A stretch of 64,000 bases of DNA from positions 60,508,405 to 60,572,404 of the forward strand of contig NC_080067.1 in the NCBI RefSeq assembly GCF_949987535.1, written 5' to 3'. The position numbers and the translations under genes are program-made. The notes below the pieces were generated by a model that saw only the letters and a program-made list of their open reading frames with translations, did no database searches and had not been told where the DNA came from. Of the stretch, positions 53,290 to 64,000 are shown in pieces; position 1 is the first letter of the stretch; each line of letters begins with the position of its first letter. This stretch comes from Balaenoptera acutorostrata. Its lineage: Eukaryota > Chordata > Mammalia > Artiodactyla > Balaenopteridae.

Positions 53290-53475
53290 TTCACATATAT
53301 AGGCTGTAATCATTTTATATAAATTAATGCATTCAGTTCTCACAACAATCCTATTATCTCCATGTAACAGTTCAGGAAATAGAGCACAGAGATTTGGAAA
53401 CAAACAAAGTCATACAACTAATGAGAGTGGACTCGAGATTCCAAGCAAGGTAGTCTGGCTCTTAACCACTATGTT
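53290..53475 (-). repeat. MIR SINE, reverse
   Basis: CATTCAGTTCTCACAACAATCCTATTATCTCCATGTAACAGTTCAGGAAATAGAGCACAGAGA ... AGTCATACAACTAATGAGAGTGG ... AGTCTGGCTCTTAACCACTATG is MIR in reverse, almost full length. Confidence 0.85.
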
Positions 53476-53589
53476 CTCTTATTGCTCCTAAATTTACTTA
53501 TTCCTTTGTCTAGATCTTAGAAATTTCAAAACTCTCTCTCTCTCCCCTCCCCCCATGCCCTTTCATAGGTTTAACTATTACAATGAATG

Positions 53590-53690
53590 GAATATGCAGT
53601 AATTTCCCCATTTTACACTTAGATTAACCAAAGCTGTCTAAGGTCGGAGAACTGCTAAGTGGCAGAGCCAGGAAGTAAACCAAAATCTCG
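53590..53690 (-). repeat. MIR core fragment, reverse
   Basis: CCCCATTTTACACTTAGATTAACC ... CTAAGTGGCAGAGCCAGGAAGTAAACC is the MIR core in reverse. Confidence 0.65.
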
Positions 53691-54630
53691 CCCTCTTCTC
53701 CGGACACCTCACTGCCTCCCACCATGTGGTGGCCATGAAGATGCACTGCTCAGACCTCCTGCTGCAGGAGCGTGTTATTCTGACAGCCTCAGCTCTTTCC
53801 TCTGGATCCAGCACCACCGTGTCTGCACCAAGGTCACACTTCTGAGCTGCCTTCCACAAAGACTGAGCACAGCAGAGGTACTAGTGTAGGCTCCTTCCCA
53901 TGGTGAAGTAGGACTACTCTATTGGGAGTTGGCTTAAAGGCTCCCCATGATTCTGGTTGAAACTTTCTCTGAAGAGTCTTAGTATCCTCCTATGTAATCT
54001 TCTTTCCTTCCCCCTCTCCTTTACAAGCTAGAGCTTCTCTCAGATAAAAATAAACAGGAGGCTACAATACAAGGGCTTACAACCAATAACAAACAGACTG
54101 TCTCAAAATGGAATTGATCAGGAGTCCCCAGGAGAACTTCACATATTTCTATCAACCTTTAATGATAATAAGACTAGGAAAAGAACACTAATATCCTTTC
54201 TCAAAAGAAAGAAGAAGGTTAGAGTTCTCTGACTGTATACATCTTAGTATCCTGTAAGCTGGTTTAAATAAGAACTAGTAACATATTTTTCTCATGATAG
54301 TCTATGATTTATGACGACCTGAGGTACTTAGCTCTTCCTACTTATATCTTTCAAAACTTGTTCTCTTTTTGATGATCTATTCTCTTATTTGCCAAATGGC
54401 TCATCTTGAATTTTCTCTCAGGACTACATGATCCTGTGAACTTAGTGGCAATTTCAATTCCCAGCTCCCAGATGTATAGCACATAGGAGAAATGGAAACA
54501 CTAGAAATGTGCCTTGCGAAGTAGTACCATTAGGCTGATGAGTCACCTTGGGAATCAAGGATGTAAAAAGCTCTTGTGAGTTAAGCTTCAATAGTACTGA
54601 TCATGGCCATTGAATACACAAAGCATTTAA
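53691..54630. other. Unrecognised sequence
   Basis: Opposite-strand frames of 73 and 76 residues overlap at 53638-53889 and are not credible genes. Nothing else seen. Confidence 0.4.
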
Positions 54631-54632
54631 AG

Positions 54633-55047
54633 TCAATATGACATCTTTTTTTTTTTTTTTTTTAAATGGAAGTTTATTTCTTTTCTTTTTTTTTTTTTTA
54701 TAATGAGAGCCTCTGGGAACTACATTTTTGTCTTTTTTTTTTTTTTTTTTTTATTTATGGCTGTGTTGGGTCTTCGTTTCTGTGCGAGGGCTTTCTCCAG
54801 TTGCGGCAAGCGGGGGCCACTCTTCATCGCGGTGCGCGGGCCTCTCACTATCGCGGCCTCTCTTGTTGCGGAGCACAGGCTCCAGACGCGTAGGCTCAGT
54901 AATTGTGGCTCACGGGCCCAGTTGCTCCGCGGCAACTCCGCGGCATGTGGGATCTTCCCAGACCAGGGCTCGAACCCGTGTCCCCTGCATTGGCAGGCAG
55001 ATTCTCAACCACTGCGCCACCGGGGAAGCCCTCAATATGACATCTTT
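54633..55047 (-). mobile_element. CHR-type SINE 5 with 3' transduced sequence
   Basis: Flanked by a 16-bp exact duplication TCAATATGACATCTTT (54633-54648, 55032-55047). In sense: SINE body (55030 down to 54753), first A-tail (54752-54733), about 69 bases unrelated to the SINE (54732-54664), second A-tail (54663-54649). The extra segment has AATAAA (complement of 54673-54678) just before the second tail. The body has an 11-bp tandem duplication (54925-54946). A and B boxes are present in the reverse strand. Confidence 0.93.
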
Positions 55048-56107
55048 ATCAATCAACACAATTGTACTCGAATAGGATACAACTTTGTCATAAAGATCTG
55101 GCACCATCATTACAGCGTGGGTGCAGATTAGTACTAGTTAGGAACTGGCCTCTGTGACAATGGAATAAAATGCTCTAATATATCTGTGCTCTGTTTCAAT
55201 GACCTAGGCAGCAATAAATCACTGGCTAAGTAATTGCAAAACCAAATTATGTGGTACTGAAGAAAAATACAAACACAAGGATATAAACAAAGTGTTATTT
55301 TGTTGAAAAAATTACCCTACCTAATTCACACTGCTAAGAAATTCATCTCATACTTGTGCAATTACACTACAGATGATGGCATTAGAGTACAGAATGATAA
55401 AGTATGAGAACGGCATGCTATGATGAACTATAGGGTGCTACACTAAGGGAAGATCAGTATGGTATACATCACATCAGTGTGTCTGGAGTCCCTCAGCACT
55501 TTGCTATTTGCCAAGTTTTTAGCCAACAGGATTCAAAAATCTTTGTCAGAACCAGTAAAAATGAAGAGCTTTTTCAAAAGTCAGAGATCAATAACCACTG
55601 GTCACTTTTAGAGTGTGGAAGTCTTATTCAAAACCTACAAAGGAGATAAAAATGTTGACAAAGATTGAATGAAAATTTAATTTATAATCAAACTTACTAT
55701 CAGAAAATCTGAAATTTAACTAAAGCACAATTTTCTTTTAAATCAGCAATGTTAGGAGTAAGTATGAAAGGTCTATTAACATGCAGCTTTTTTAAGTAAG
55801 GGCTTACTCGTAAGTGCATATGTACATGTGTATAATTAATAAAGTACCTACCTATTCAGTCAGAAAAAAATGAATAAATAAAAAGAAAAAAAACAAAAGA
55901 ACACTGCGAGATACTGTGCAACATGGAAAGAGCAAAGGATAAAATGTTGAAAGCTGATCCAAAATTTAAAAAGGGTTTGACAATTCACCATGACATAAAC
56001 AGATGCACACTCCATATCATAACTTACATGACAGGAAAGCAAGTAGTGTTCAAACTACTCACCATAAGGGGTTTTTTAGACAGAAAAAACATACTTTAAT
56101 TCTGATG
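55048..56107. other. Unrecognised AT-rich sequence
   Basis: No gene or repeat seen. Confidence 0.4.
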
Positions 56108-56108
56108 T

Positions 56109-56435
56109 TTTAAATTAGTGTACTATGGCTTCCCTGGTGGCGCAGTGGTTGAGAATCTGCCTGCCAATGCAGGGGACACGGGTTCGAGCCCAGGTCTGGG
56201 AAGATCCCACATGCCGCGGAGCAACTGGGCCCGTGAGCCACAATTACTGAGCCTGCGCGTCTGGAGCCTGTGCTCCACAACAAGAGAGGCCGTGATAGTG
56301 AGAGGCCTGCGCACCGCAATGAAGAGTGGCCCCCGCTTGCCACAACTAGAGAAAGCCCGCGCACAGAAACGAAAACCCAACACAGCCAAAAATAAATAAA
56401 TAAATAAATAACAAATACTTTAAATTAGTGTACTA
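56109..56435 (+). mobile_element. CHR-type SINE 6
   Basis: The element is 56126-56418 with exact 17-bp duplications TTTAAATTAGTGTACTA (56109-56125, 56419-56435). A and B boxes intact; tail of AAAT repeats. Its body is close to SINES 1 and 4 and lies inverted relative to SINE 5, 1.1 kb away. Confidence 0.95.
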
Positions 56436-57157
56436 AATAAATATTCATTTTAATTAAAAAAGATTTTAATGGATAAATATAGGTGCACACTTATTTGTAG
56501 TCTTAATTAAATCAAAAAGATAAAAATTCATTGCTCAAAAACTGACAAAAAGTTTTTAGCAAACCTAAAACTGCTCTAAAAAATAAAGTCTATTAATTTT
56601 AAGAAGCAGTATGCGGAAAAAAATCTAACAAAAGGCATAAACATAATGGAAGCTATCTATTCAGGTCTTTACTGATGTAATTACCAATTTGCACAGTCAT
56701 TGAAAAGTGGACCAGTATGCTCTACTGCTATCCCAAACCACCGAGTGCTGAACTAAGTCTCAAAGAGGCCCTGTCTACTTTTCACCTGCACTACATGGAG
56801 TTAAATTGGGGTGGGAGATTTACCCTTCTGATCGCAAGCTTGGTGTTGCAATGTGATAAGACAGTTTCTAGAAAGGATACAGAAAAACTTCACCCATAGT
56901 AACCTTGATTGTTGATGCTCAGGAACTTAATCTTTCCATGTGATTCAAAATAGATAATTGAAAATTATTTCTGGTGTCTTACTGTCAAAGTGAGACAGAA
57001 AAGCATGTAATTATCAAAGGTATCCTCCCCCCACCCATTTCTCATCCCTTTATATGAAAGGCATTCTATCTACTCTTTATAGCACTCTGAGCATCTCTCT
57101 TTTTTCTAACATTCTTAAAAATAATTAACTCAAATCTACAACATTTTTTAATTACTT
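56436..57157. other. Unrecognised AT-rich sequence
   Basis: No gene or repeat seen. Confidence 0.4.
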
Positions 57158-57511
57158 AAAAATTCTAGGGGCTTCCCTGGTGGCGCAGTGGTTGAGAATC
57201 TGCCTGCCAATGCAGGGGACGCAGGTTCGAGCCCTGGTCTGGGAGGATCCCACATGCCGCGGAGCGACTAAGCCCATGAGCCACAATTGCTGAGCCTGCG
57301 TGTCTGGAGCCTGTGCTCCGCAACGGGAGAGGCCACGATAGTGAGAGGCCCGTGCACCGCGATGAAGAGTGGCCCCCACTTGCTGCAACTAGAGAGGGCC
57401 CTCGCGCAGAAATGAAGACCCAACACAGCCATAAATAAATAAATAAATAAATAAAATTAAAAAAAAAATAAGTGTGGATTCTTCCCACTTGATTAAAAAA
57501 AAAAAATTCTA
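57158..57511 (+). mobile_element. CHR-type SINE 7 with short 3' transduced sequence
   Basis: Flanked by 10-bp duplications AAAAATTCTA (57158-57167, 57502-57511). The SINE body and tail (AAAT repeats, then an A run to 57468) are followed by 26 unique bases (57469-57494) and a second A run (57495-57501 or beyond). A and B boxes intact. Confidence 0.92.
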
Positions 57512-58535
57512 TAAGAATCATTCCTCTGCATCTGCTGATCTGAATATAGCCTAATTTTCAGGCTACACAATTAACTGTGTTCTCAACTTTTCTAATTTAG
57601 CTTTTCACGTTCCTTTCATGGACTAACTCCCTCTGTATGATTAGAGTTGAGCTTTTTCAAAAAGACAGGAGTTTTCAAAAGCATGAAAAGCTTCCACTGT
57701 TTTTCCCTTTGGGTACCTCCTACTGGTGACCTACGGTTTGCATATACATATATATGATTTTTTCATAAAATTCAATGTCTTCATCATGCTGAATTTTCTT
57801 CTTTTCCATTGACTCCTAACTGCTATCGTCTTAAAATTATCTCCATCAAGGCTATCCTTGAAATTATTTTTTGTTTATGGAAAGAAATCAAGGTAAGAAG
57901 GACCCTTTCCCTATTGATATTTCTTCTTCCACATAGATGTTTCTTTTTCTAACAACCTCTTAAGAACAGGCCAGAAGTATTGTCAATCACCAGGAGGAGG
58001 CTGGAGAGGGAAGAGTTCCTATGAAGAAAGCCTTAGGGGGTAGGATTTCAAGCGTTGATAGGCTAAATTTAAAAACATGTCATACAGCTCTCCATAACAT
58101 TGTTTTCTCTCCTATGGCTATGAGTTTGTATGACAAAGACCCCAAGACTGCAAAAATACTTCTTTTTCTCCAAAATGTCATACTTTGCTGTTCTTCCTTG
58201 TACAAGTGTTTTTTAGTAAATGACACAAAATATGAGGGCATGTAGATATATTACATCTCTAATAAAAACATTATCAAATTATCACTCTGAAAATTTGCTT
58301 TGATCTTTTTCAGATTACATATCATATGCTGAGATGACAGGGTGTCATTTCTGTTTTCAATTGGGGTGGGATCTCCAGCAGAGCAGTCGTGTTGCTTTTA
58401 TCTATTCACTCCCAGCACAGTTTGTTTATTAACATCCTTTTCTGGCTCAAAATACAATGTTTGCATCAACACTAATGCTTACTATATTTACTTTTGGGGA
58501 AGAAATTTGGGGTTTAGAATGAATTTCAACACTTT
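57512..58535. other. Unrecognised sequence
   Basis: Frames of 74 and 85 residues at 58021-58245 and 58342-58599 lack domain features. No familiar repeat before 58540. Confidence 0.4.
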
Positions 58536-58539
58536 TAAT

Positions 58540-59090
58540 GGTCCCCTGTTGACCAAAAGTGAAACCCAAACTCCGTACAATGACATGCAAAGCCTCTGAG
58601 GCTCTTGATGGTTTTCAGTTTTATATTCTCATTTATTTCACAGTAACACCGGGCTGCAGAACCCCACGCAAACACTCCAGCCACTCAAGAATACTTCTTG
58701 GTTCTTTTCACTTCACATCTTTTGTTTATGCCTGAGATGCCTTCTTTGCTTTTATACTCGATGGATACCTAATCCACTTTTCCTTCCCAACTTAAAGCAA
58801 ATTACCTCCCTTCTGAGGGTTCCTTGACACTTCCTCAAAGTTATATTTGCTCCCTATTTGCAATACTATACATTTTGAATTTATTTTCGCATCTAGCTTT
58901 TATCACATTTCATTATAATTGCTTATAGATTTCTATCTCCCCCTCATGTGCATGAGCTATCTTGAAAACACATACACTTGTCTGTTAGCTCCACCAAGGC
59001 AAATATTGTATTGTATTCTGTTCTGTAGTCTCTTCACTTTGTACAAAGCCTAAAAAGTGGTTTAAAAATTCTTTTGAATAAAATTACAGG
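58540..59090 (+). mobile_element. L2 LINE 3' portion
   Basis: TGACATGCAAAGCCTCTGAGGCTC, TTTGTTTATGCCTGAGATGCCTTC, ACTTCCTCAAAGTTATATTTGCTCCC, TAGCTCCACCAAGGCAAATATTG and TGAATAAAATTAC follow L2 in order. Confidence 0.75.
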
Positions 59091-59104
59091 GCAATTATTT
59101 TCAG

Positions 59105-59270
59105 GTTAGAATTTACTCTTCCCCTTACAACTCTATGTCATTGGTGAAATCGCTTAACCTAGCTGAACTTCAGTTTCCTCATCTGTAAAAAGGAGAAAAA
59201 CTGCATGATTGCTGTGACTATTATATTAAATGTTTTCCATGAAGCACAGTGGAGAGTTCTTTAAAATGCA
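59105..59270 (+). repeat. MIR SINE
   Basis: GTGAAATCGCTTAACCTAGCTGAACTTCAGTTTCCTCATCTGTAAAAAGGAG ... GTGACTATTATATTAAATG is a clear MIR core. Confidence 0.88.
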
Positions 59271-62200
59271 TTATGTGAACTATTCATATTATTAAGTATA
59301 TAGCCAGAGGGGACTAATAAAAAGATGCTTATGTTATAGTTTCTTTGAAATGCTAGAGTGAATGAGAAAAAAGGATTCAGCTGTCTTAATGATTAAGTTA
59401 TAGAGGACAATCTAATTTGCTCCCAATAGACTTTTTATTTTGGAAACAGCAACAAAAAGAAAAAAATATATATATATTTAAAAAGTAGAATTATTTCAAG
59501 ATACAATTGTATTTTTTCCCAAATACTGTAATGAGAAACAATATTAGGTGTCGCAGTTATACTTTAGTAGAGGATTTGTTTATATTCATCAAGTTTAAAA
59601 TCTGACTACACTAATTTCATTAGCATCTTATTTTTGCTTGGTTCACTTAATGTTATTCAAACACTCTATTTGAAATGTATCTCCTGAGATGTTTTTCCCC
59701 TTGAAGATGAACTTACTTTAATGTTTGCACAGGGGCTCAAGTGTGGGTATAGTAGATAGTTAATGGGCATGAAAAACTGCAGTACAGCATGAAGCAGAGA
59801 ATGAGCTCCTGCTTATTTATATAAATGCCTCCATTTCATACTCAGAAGGTGTCTGTAGTGTAAGAAGACTCCCATCAGACACCCACCCACAGTCATCATT
59901 GCATAAAAGAGGCATAACAAATGGGGGGAGGACACCCCAGTCAGGAAGCCAAACACTTTTATGTGTCCATTTATTAATCTATTTACTGATTACATCTAAA
60001 GGGAGTAGGAGCTTTAATTTAGAACTATGCTTTGGCTTGTTGAAGACCCTTCACATGAGCCATTTCATTTGGGAGTTACATGGGCTGGAGAAGAACTTGG
60101 TAATTTGCCCTAAATCCCCAGCCACCAGTGGAGGATGTGACTGAAGTTGACTAGCTGGATGGCTCTGGGTTTGCCCAACTTTGCAGACCCAGTCATCAGC
60201 ATAGTCAATATGCTCCGAGGCAAAAAGATCTTGACTCAAGCCCACTTTAGTAAGAAAGTCAAAGAAAACTTCATTCATTTAATTATTTCTCAGGGCAGTT
60301 AATAATCCAAGGGACTTCAAGTTCCAAGGCAGGAATATTTTAGTATTGTGTTTGACTATGATAATTTACAGTTCATTGGGAGAGTGGGAAAATATCTCAG
60401 TAGAATTGGCTTTGCTTTCTTAAAAGATTCCTGCAAGAAGAGGATCATCGTCTACGACTTACACAAGTATTGATCTGTGTGTACTCCTCAGAGATTCTTA
60501 CAGTGATTTTAACATTGATCTTTGTTTCCTTACATTGCCATACCACACACTCACAAAATCAGTGTTAGCACTATGTAACCTAACTGTTGTCTTCTGTAAT
60601 AGGTAACTAGATGGTTTACAGAATTGGCAGTCCAATCTCTCACTGCATATAAAAAATATCTACTTATCTACGTCTTTAACTATAAAAGTAGTCTTAAACT
60701 CTTGATATGCTTGCGTTGCCTTTACCCAACGTTAGATACTATCAGTTCTTTTCTACACGAGTTTCATCCTTTTCTATTTGGAAAAATATTGATTTTTTTT
60801 TTCTGTCTATGGTTTTTATACACTACAAGCCGACATGGTTTTATTTATGCTGTGTTTTAGCCCAAAAGCCATCAAATATGTCAATTGCCTGTGGGAACAC
60901 TGGACTTTAGGGCTTGCCTCTGCTGTACAAGTAGTCAAAGACTATCAAACAATGAACTGTGTAAGTTCAACCCAGACATGAATCAAACCTCTTTCTTCTA
61001 TTCCACCCTCCTCTGCCCAGGTTACAAAAGGAAGTTCCATATATGTGATCCGGATCTAGACTTGGTTTATTTAGGATTTTCTGCTTGAGTCAAAGCTTAC
61101 CTATCTTGTTCCTCAGCCTCCACCAGCTCTTAATCAGACAGACCAGACCTTAAGCAGCCTGATGTCTTGGGATATGGGGCATACGGGTACATAGAGGTAG
61201 TGTGATTTGTGGCTAATGTCCTTTTTTAGTGACCAAGAATGATGACTTACATAGACTGAATAACTTCTCCATGCAGTACTTCACACTCTGGAATAGGCTG
61301 GATATTTGGCCATATTTTCAAAAGGAAACTATTCAGATAACTTATTTATAAAACATTTAAAAAAGAAAAATATTGATAAAGGTTATACATTTGAGTAGTG
61401 GTAATAGTTTCAATAAGCGCATTTAACATCACTAGCCTTTTCAATAAAAGTGTCAGGTAGTGATACTGTTGACAAGAGCAACTGTACTGTATTTTATTTA
61501 CAGTACAGTTTCCAATTATGCCCTGAAGATAATGGGACTGAACAAAACAAGCCTTCACTGATTCACTGGCACTCAGAATTGTCGTCAGATGTATGTTGAA
61601 TGATGTTTCTTTGGGAAGAAATGTGAGCAATTTTTATTTCAAGTAGTAGGGAGATGGTAAATGGAAAGATCTTCAGACAGAGAAAGTGAGTTTAATAGCA
61701 TCAGTATTATCTGCAATGTCTACACTTCCACTGTTGTTAATGTTGCACTGTTGTTTCCATTATATTGATAAATTGATATATTTACAGAATTAAAATTCCT
61801 ACACAAATGTTGCTGTAGGTTTAATCATAGCAAGCAGGGTGCCTATGCTAAAAAATGAAATAATTCAATAGGAGAGGCTCACTAAATTTCAAAGGAAAAA
61901 TAAATTTACAGTAAGTTAAGTAAAACAAAAATTACCTTGATGTTTTCAAATTGTCTCTTTAAAAAAAAAAACGCTCATAGAAATTTTTCACTGTTTATAA
62001 GGGTTAAGTACAGGAAGTCAGATTGAAATAAATTTTAAATAAGCACTGATAATCTTTTAAAGAGGCATCATAGAAAGGCAAAAACAATGCAATTTAAAGC
62101 AAATGTTTAGTTTCTAATATAATTTCTTTCCAATATATTTATGCTTTTCATCTGACAGACTAGAAAATTTACTTGTCATTTCACCTTTCTTTTTGCAATT

Positions 62201-62735
62201 GGTTTTATTTTCTGCTTCTGACGCATTTTTTTTTTCATATTCTGACATTAGATTTGGCAATTCATAGGCTAAAAGCAACAAAGAGTGACTTCTCAACACA
62301 TTGAAATTTTACAAAAGATCTTGTTAGGCTTTACAAGCATTTTACAAAATAAATGTAAAATATAGGATGGAAAAATAGATACAAAGTTTTTGCAAAGCAG
62401 GTTATATTTTGCAGTTTTCAAATGTCATTATATTTTTTTCCATTTCTTACAAGAGCAAAGTGGATGATCATCTCCCAAACATGGAAAATAAAGTGCGATT
62501 ACTACTTCAAATGAATTATTTAGGATCTCTTATCTACACCTTTCTGTTCAAGGGTAATTTGCAAAAGAGTCAAACAATATTAGCCAAATATAGTTTAATT
62601 AAGAGGACCAAAGTTGTTTTTTTCTTCAAATGTGTTGCATGAGTGTCAATAATATATTATATGCCAAGTATAAATACTAATAAAATTTTTTTCTCACAAA
62701 TGCAGATCTTTAATAATAACTGTGTCATTACGTTA
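59271..62735. other. Long mostly unique-looking stretch
   Basis: About 3.4 kb without a firm repeat or gene. Possible reverse MIR-like fragment near 60040-60140 (CCATTTCATTTGGGAGTTAC ... GGTAATTTGCCC). Short frames (60-94 residues) overlap on both strands and show no domain. A short TA run lies at 59466-59478. Confidence 0.4.
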
Positions 62736-62739
62736 TTAA

Positions 62740-62965
62740 TAAGAGATAATAATTATTCAGTAATGTGATGTTTCTGGAACTGTTACAAGTGTTTTGCATA
62801 GATTTACTCATTTCATCTTTACCACAATCCCATGGGTAGGAACTGTTATCTCCAACTTCCAGATTAGGAAACTCGGACACAGAAAATTTAAACATTTTGA
62901 CAAAAGTCACAATATGACAAACTGAGATGAGAACTGAGTAGGTCCAACTCCAGAGGCAACACTCT
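62740..62965 (-). repeat. MIR SINE, reverse
   Basis: TTTACTCATTTCATCTTTACCACAATCCCATGGGTAGGAACTGTTATCTCC ... TTAGGAAACTCGGACACAG ... GAGGCAACACTCTTAATCAT is MIR in reverse. Confidence 0.85.
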
Positions 62966-63535
62966 TAATCATTATTTCTATAAAACTGCCCCTTTGTACA
63001 CTTTGCATTTCATAGTCTTTTATATTAAGATTTAGTTCTCCCAAAGGCAAATAATTTACAAGCAAAACTTGGAAATGTCTAATAATTAGCAAAAACACTA
63101 GCAGAAACTCTGTAAAAGGGGGAAATATCAGGTTTCACAAGCTAAGAAGCTGCCTAACATAGGAACTCTTTGCTAATATGCAACAGTCAAGTACCATTAA
63201 GCACTGGCAAAATTCTAAAACAACCTGGACATTTCAGGGTAACATGACAGCAGGTTAAAATGCCAGGCCATAATGGGTTCTTTCTTGTTATTATTTTCTA
63301 CTTATTATTTAACTATAAATAGCAGGCAGTGACAAGCCAATTATCACCACTAGGACCGAAATTACAAGAGCACCAGAGGGGTAGAAGGCAAGTTCCTTCT
63401 GTCTATGAAACCTACAATCTGCTACAGAGATAAAGCAGTGCTTAAAAAAATGGTACTGACAATGCCAGCTAGACAGCACAAGCAAGGAGCAAAAGGAATA
63501 GCACCAGCCTTCATGGAAGAGAAAAAATGGTAATG
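62966..63535. other. Unrecognised sequence
   Basis: No gene or repeat family recognised. Confidence 0.4.
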
Positions 63536-63539
63536 TATT

Positions 63540-64000
63540 TGAAATGATTTTACTAAGCACCTCCTATATACCAGGCACTACCTGTGCCCTGGGGTTACAG
63601 TGAGGTCAAAATAAGACCCCTAGCTAAATTCTAGTCAGGGAGGGAGGGAGGGAGGGAGGAAGATAGATAGATAGATAGATAGATAGGTAGATAGGTAGAT
63701 AGATAGGTAGATATGGTACAGCATAATAAAAGGATAAAGAATGACAAGGTGAGCTATTTTATTAGGGAGGTCAGGGAAGGCCTCTCTCAAGTTGTAACAC
63801 AAAGTGTGATTTAAATAAAGATGGGAACAAGCCAGTTAAATTTCTTCAGTTAATGATTTCCAGGCAAAAGGAACAGAGAAAATAAAGTATCAGAGGCAAA
63901 AAAAGGTCCCAAATGAAGTCCAAAGGTGGCCAGGGTTAGATGACATGATATAGGGACTTACAGGACATGGAGGGGTCTTTGCATTTTTGTCTAAGGGGGC
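63540..64000 (+). repeat. Ancient mammalian repeat with an internal microsatellite
   Basis: GCACCTCCTATATACCAGGCACTACCTGTGCCCTGGGGTTACAGTGAGGTCAAAATAAGACCC and, after the microsatellite, GGAGGTCAGGGAAGGCCTCTCTCAAG ... TTCCAGGCAAAAGGAACAGAG match the family seen at 35040-35370. It runs off the window end. Confidence 0.55.
63637..63713. repeat. Compound (GGGA)n(GATA)n(GGTA)n microsatellite
   Basis: GGGA units (63637-63658) pass into GATA units with scattered GGTA variants up to about 63713. Likely length-polymorphic. Confidence 0.95.

Overview
This window reads as mammalian nuclear DNA: AT-rich, intron/intergenic-like, and built largely of retrotransposons of several ages. No host protein-coding exon, rRNA, stand-alone tRNA, CRISPR array or prokaryotic-type operon could be supported. 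Seven tRNA-derived SINEs share the head GGCTTCCCTGGTGGCGCAGT, a long CG-rich body and an A-rich tail. This is the CHR-type SINE of Cetacea and their relatives. No Bov-B or Bov-tA elements were seen, so a whale or dolphin (or hippopotamid) is the best inference. That call rests on recognising the SINE, not on a database search.

Layout. 1-730: unrecognised. 741-7937: a full-length L1 (L1-A, minus strand) with target-site duplications, a roughly 2 kb GC-rich 5' UTR, a near-intact ORF1 with one stop, a badly broken ORF2 and a G-rich 3' UTR. 8-13 kb: mostly unique-looking DNA holding two diverged direct copies of an LTR-like repeat. 13.9-20 kb: old L1 pieces, a MER5A-type element and a MIR. 21-32 kb: hAT-type, L2, MIR, MaLR LTR and old L1 relics, cut by four young SINEs. 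32-38 kb: Tigger-, LTR- and MER5-like relics plus a short L1 3' end (L1-D, minus). 38.5-45.7 kb: an old L1 carrying a younger 5.1 kb L1 (L1-B, plus). 47.5-48.8 kb: a 5'-truncated L1 (L1-C, plus) nested in an L2. 49-64 kb: mainly unique DNA with three young SINEs and further L2 and MIR relics.

How the parts relate. L1 supplies the reverse transcriptase and endonuclease that mobilise the SINEs. The insertions show the expected A-tail and 7-18 bp target duplication. All four recognisable younger L1 copies here are dead, so no autonomous element remains in the window.

The most unusual signals are retrotransposition by-products. Two SINEs (perhaps three) and one L1 carry extra unique sequence between a first A-tail and a second A-tail, inside the target duplication. 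This is the layout of 3' transduction. L1-B also carries a 19-bp perfect hairpin insertion that looks like template switching, and a 33-bp exact duplication links 46.7 kb with 48.9 kb.
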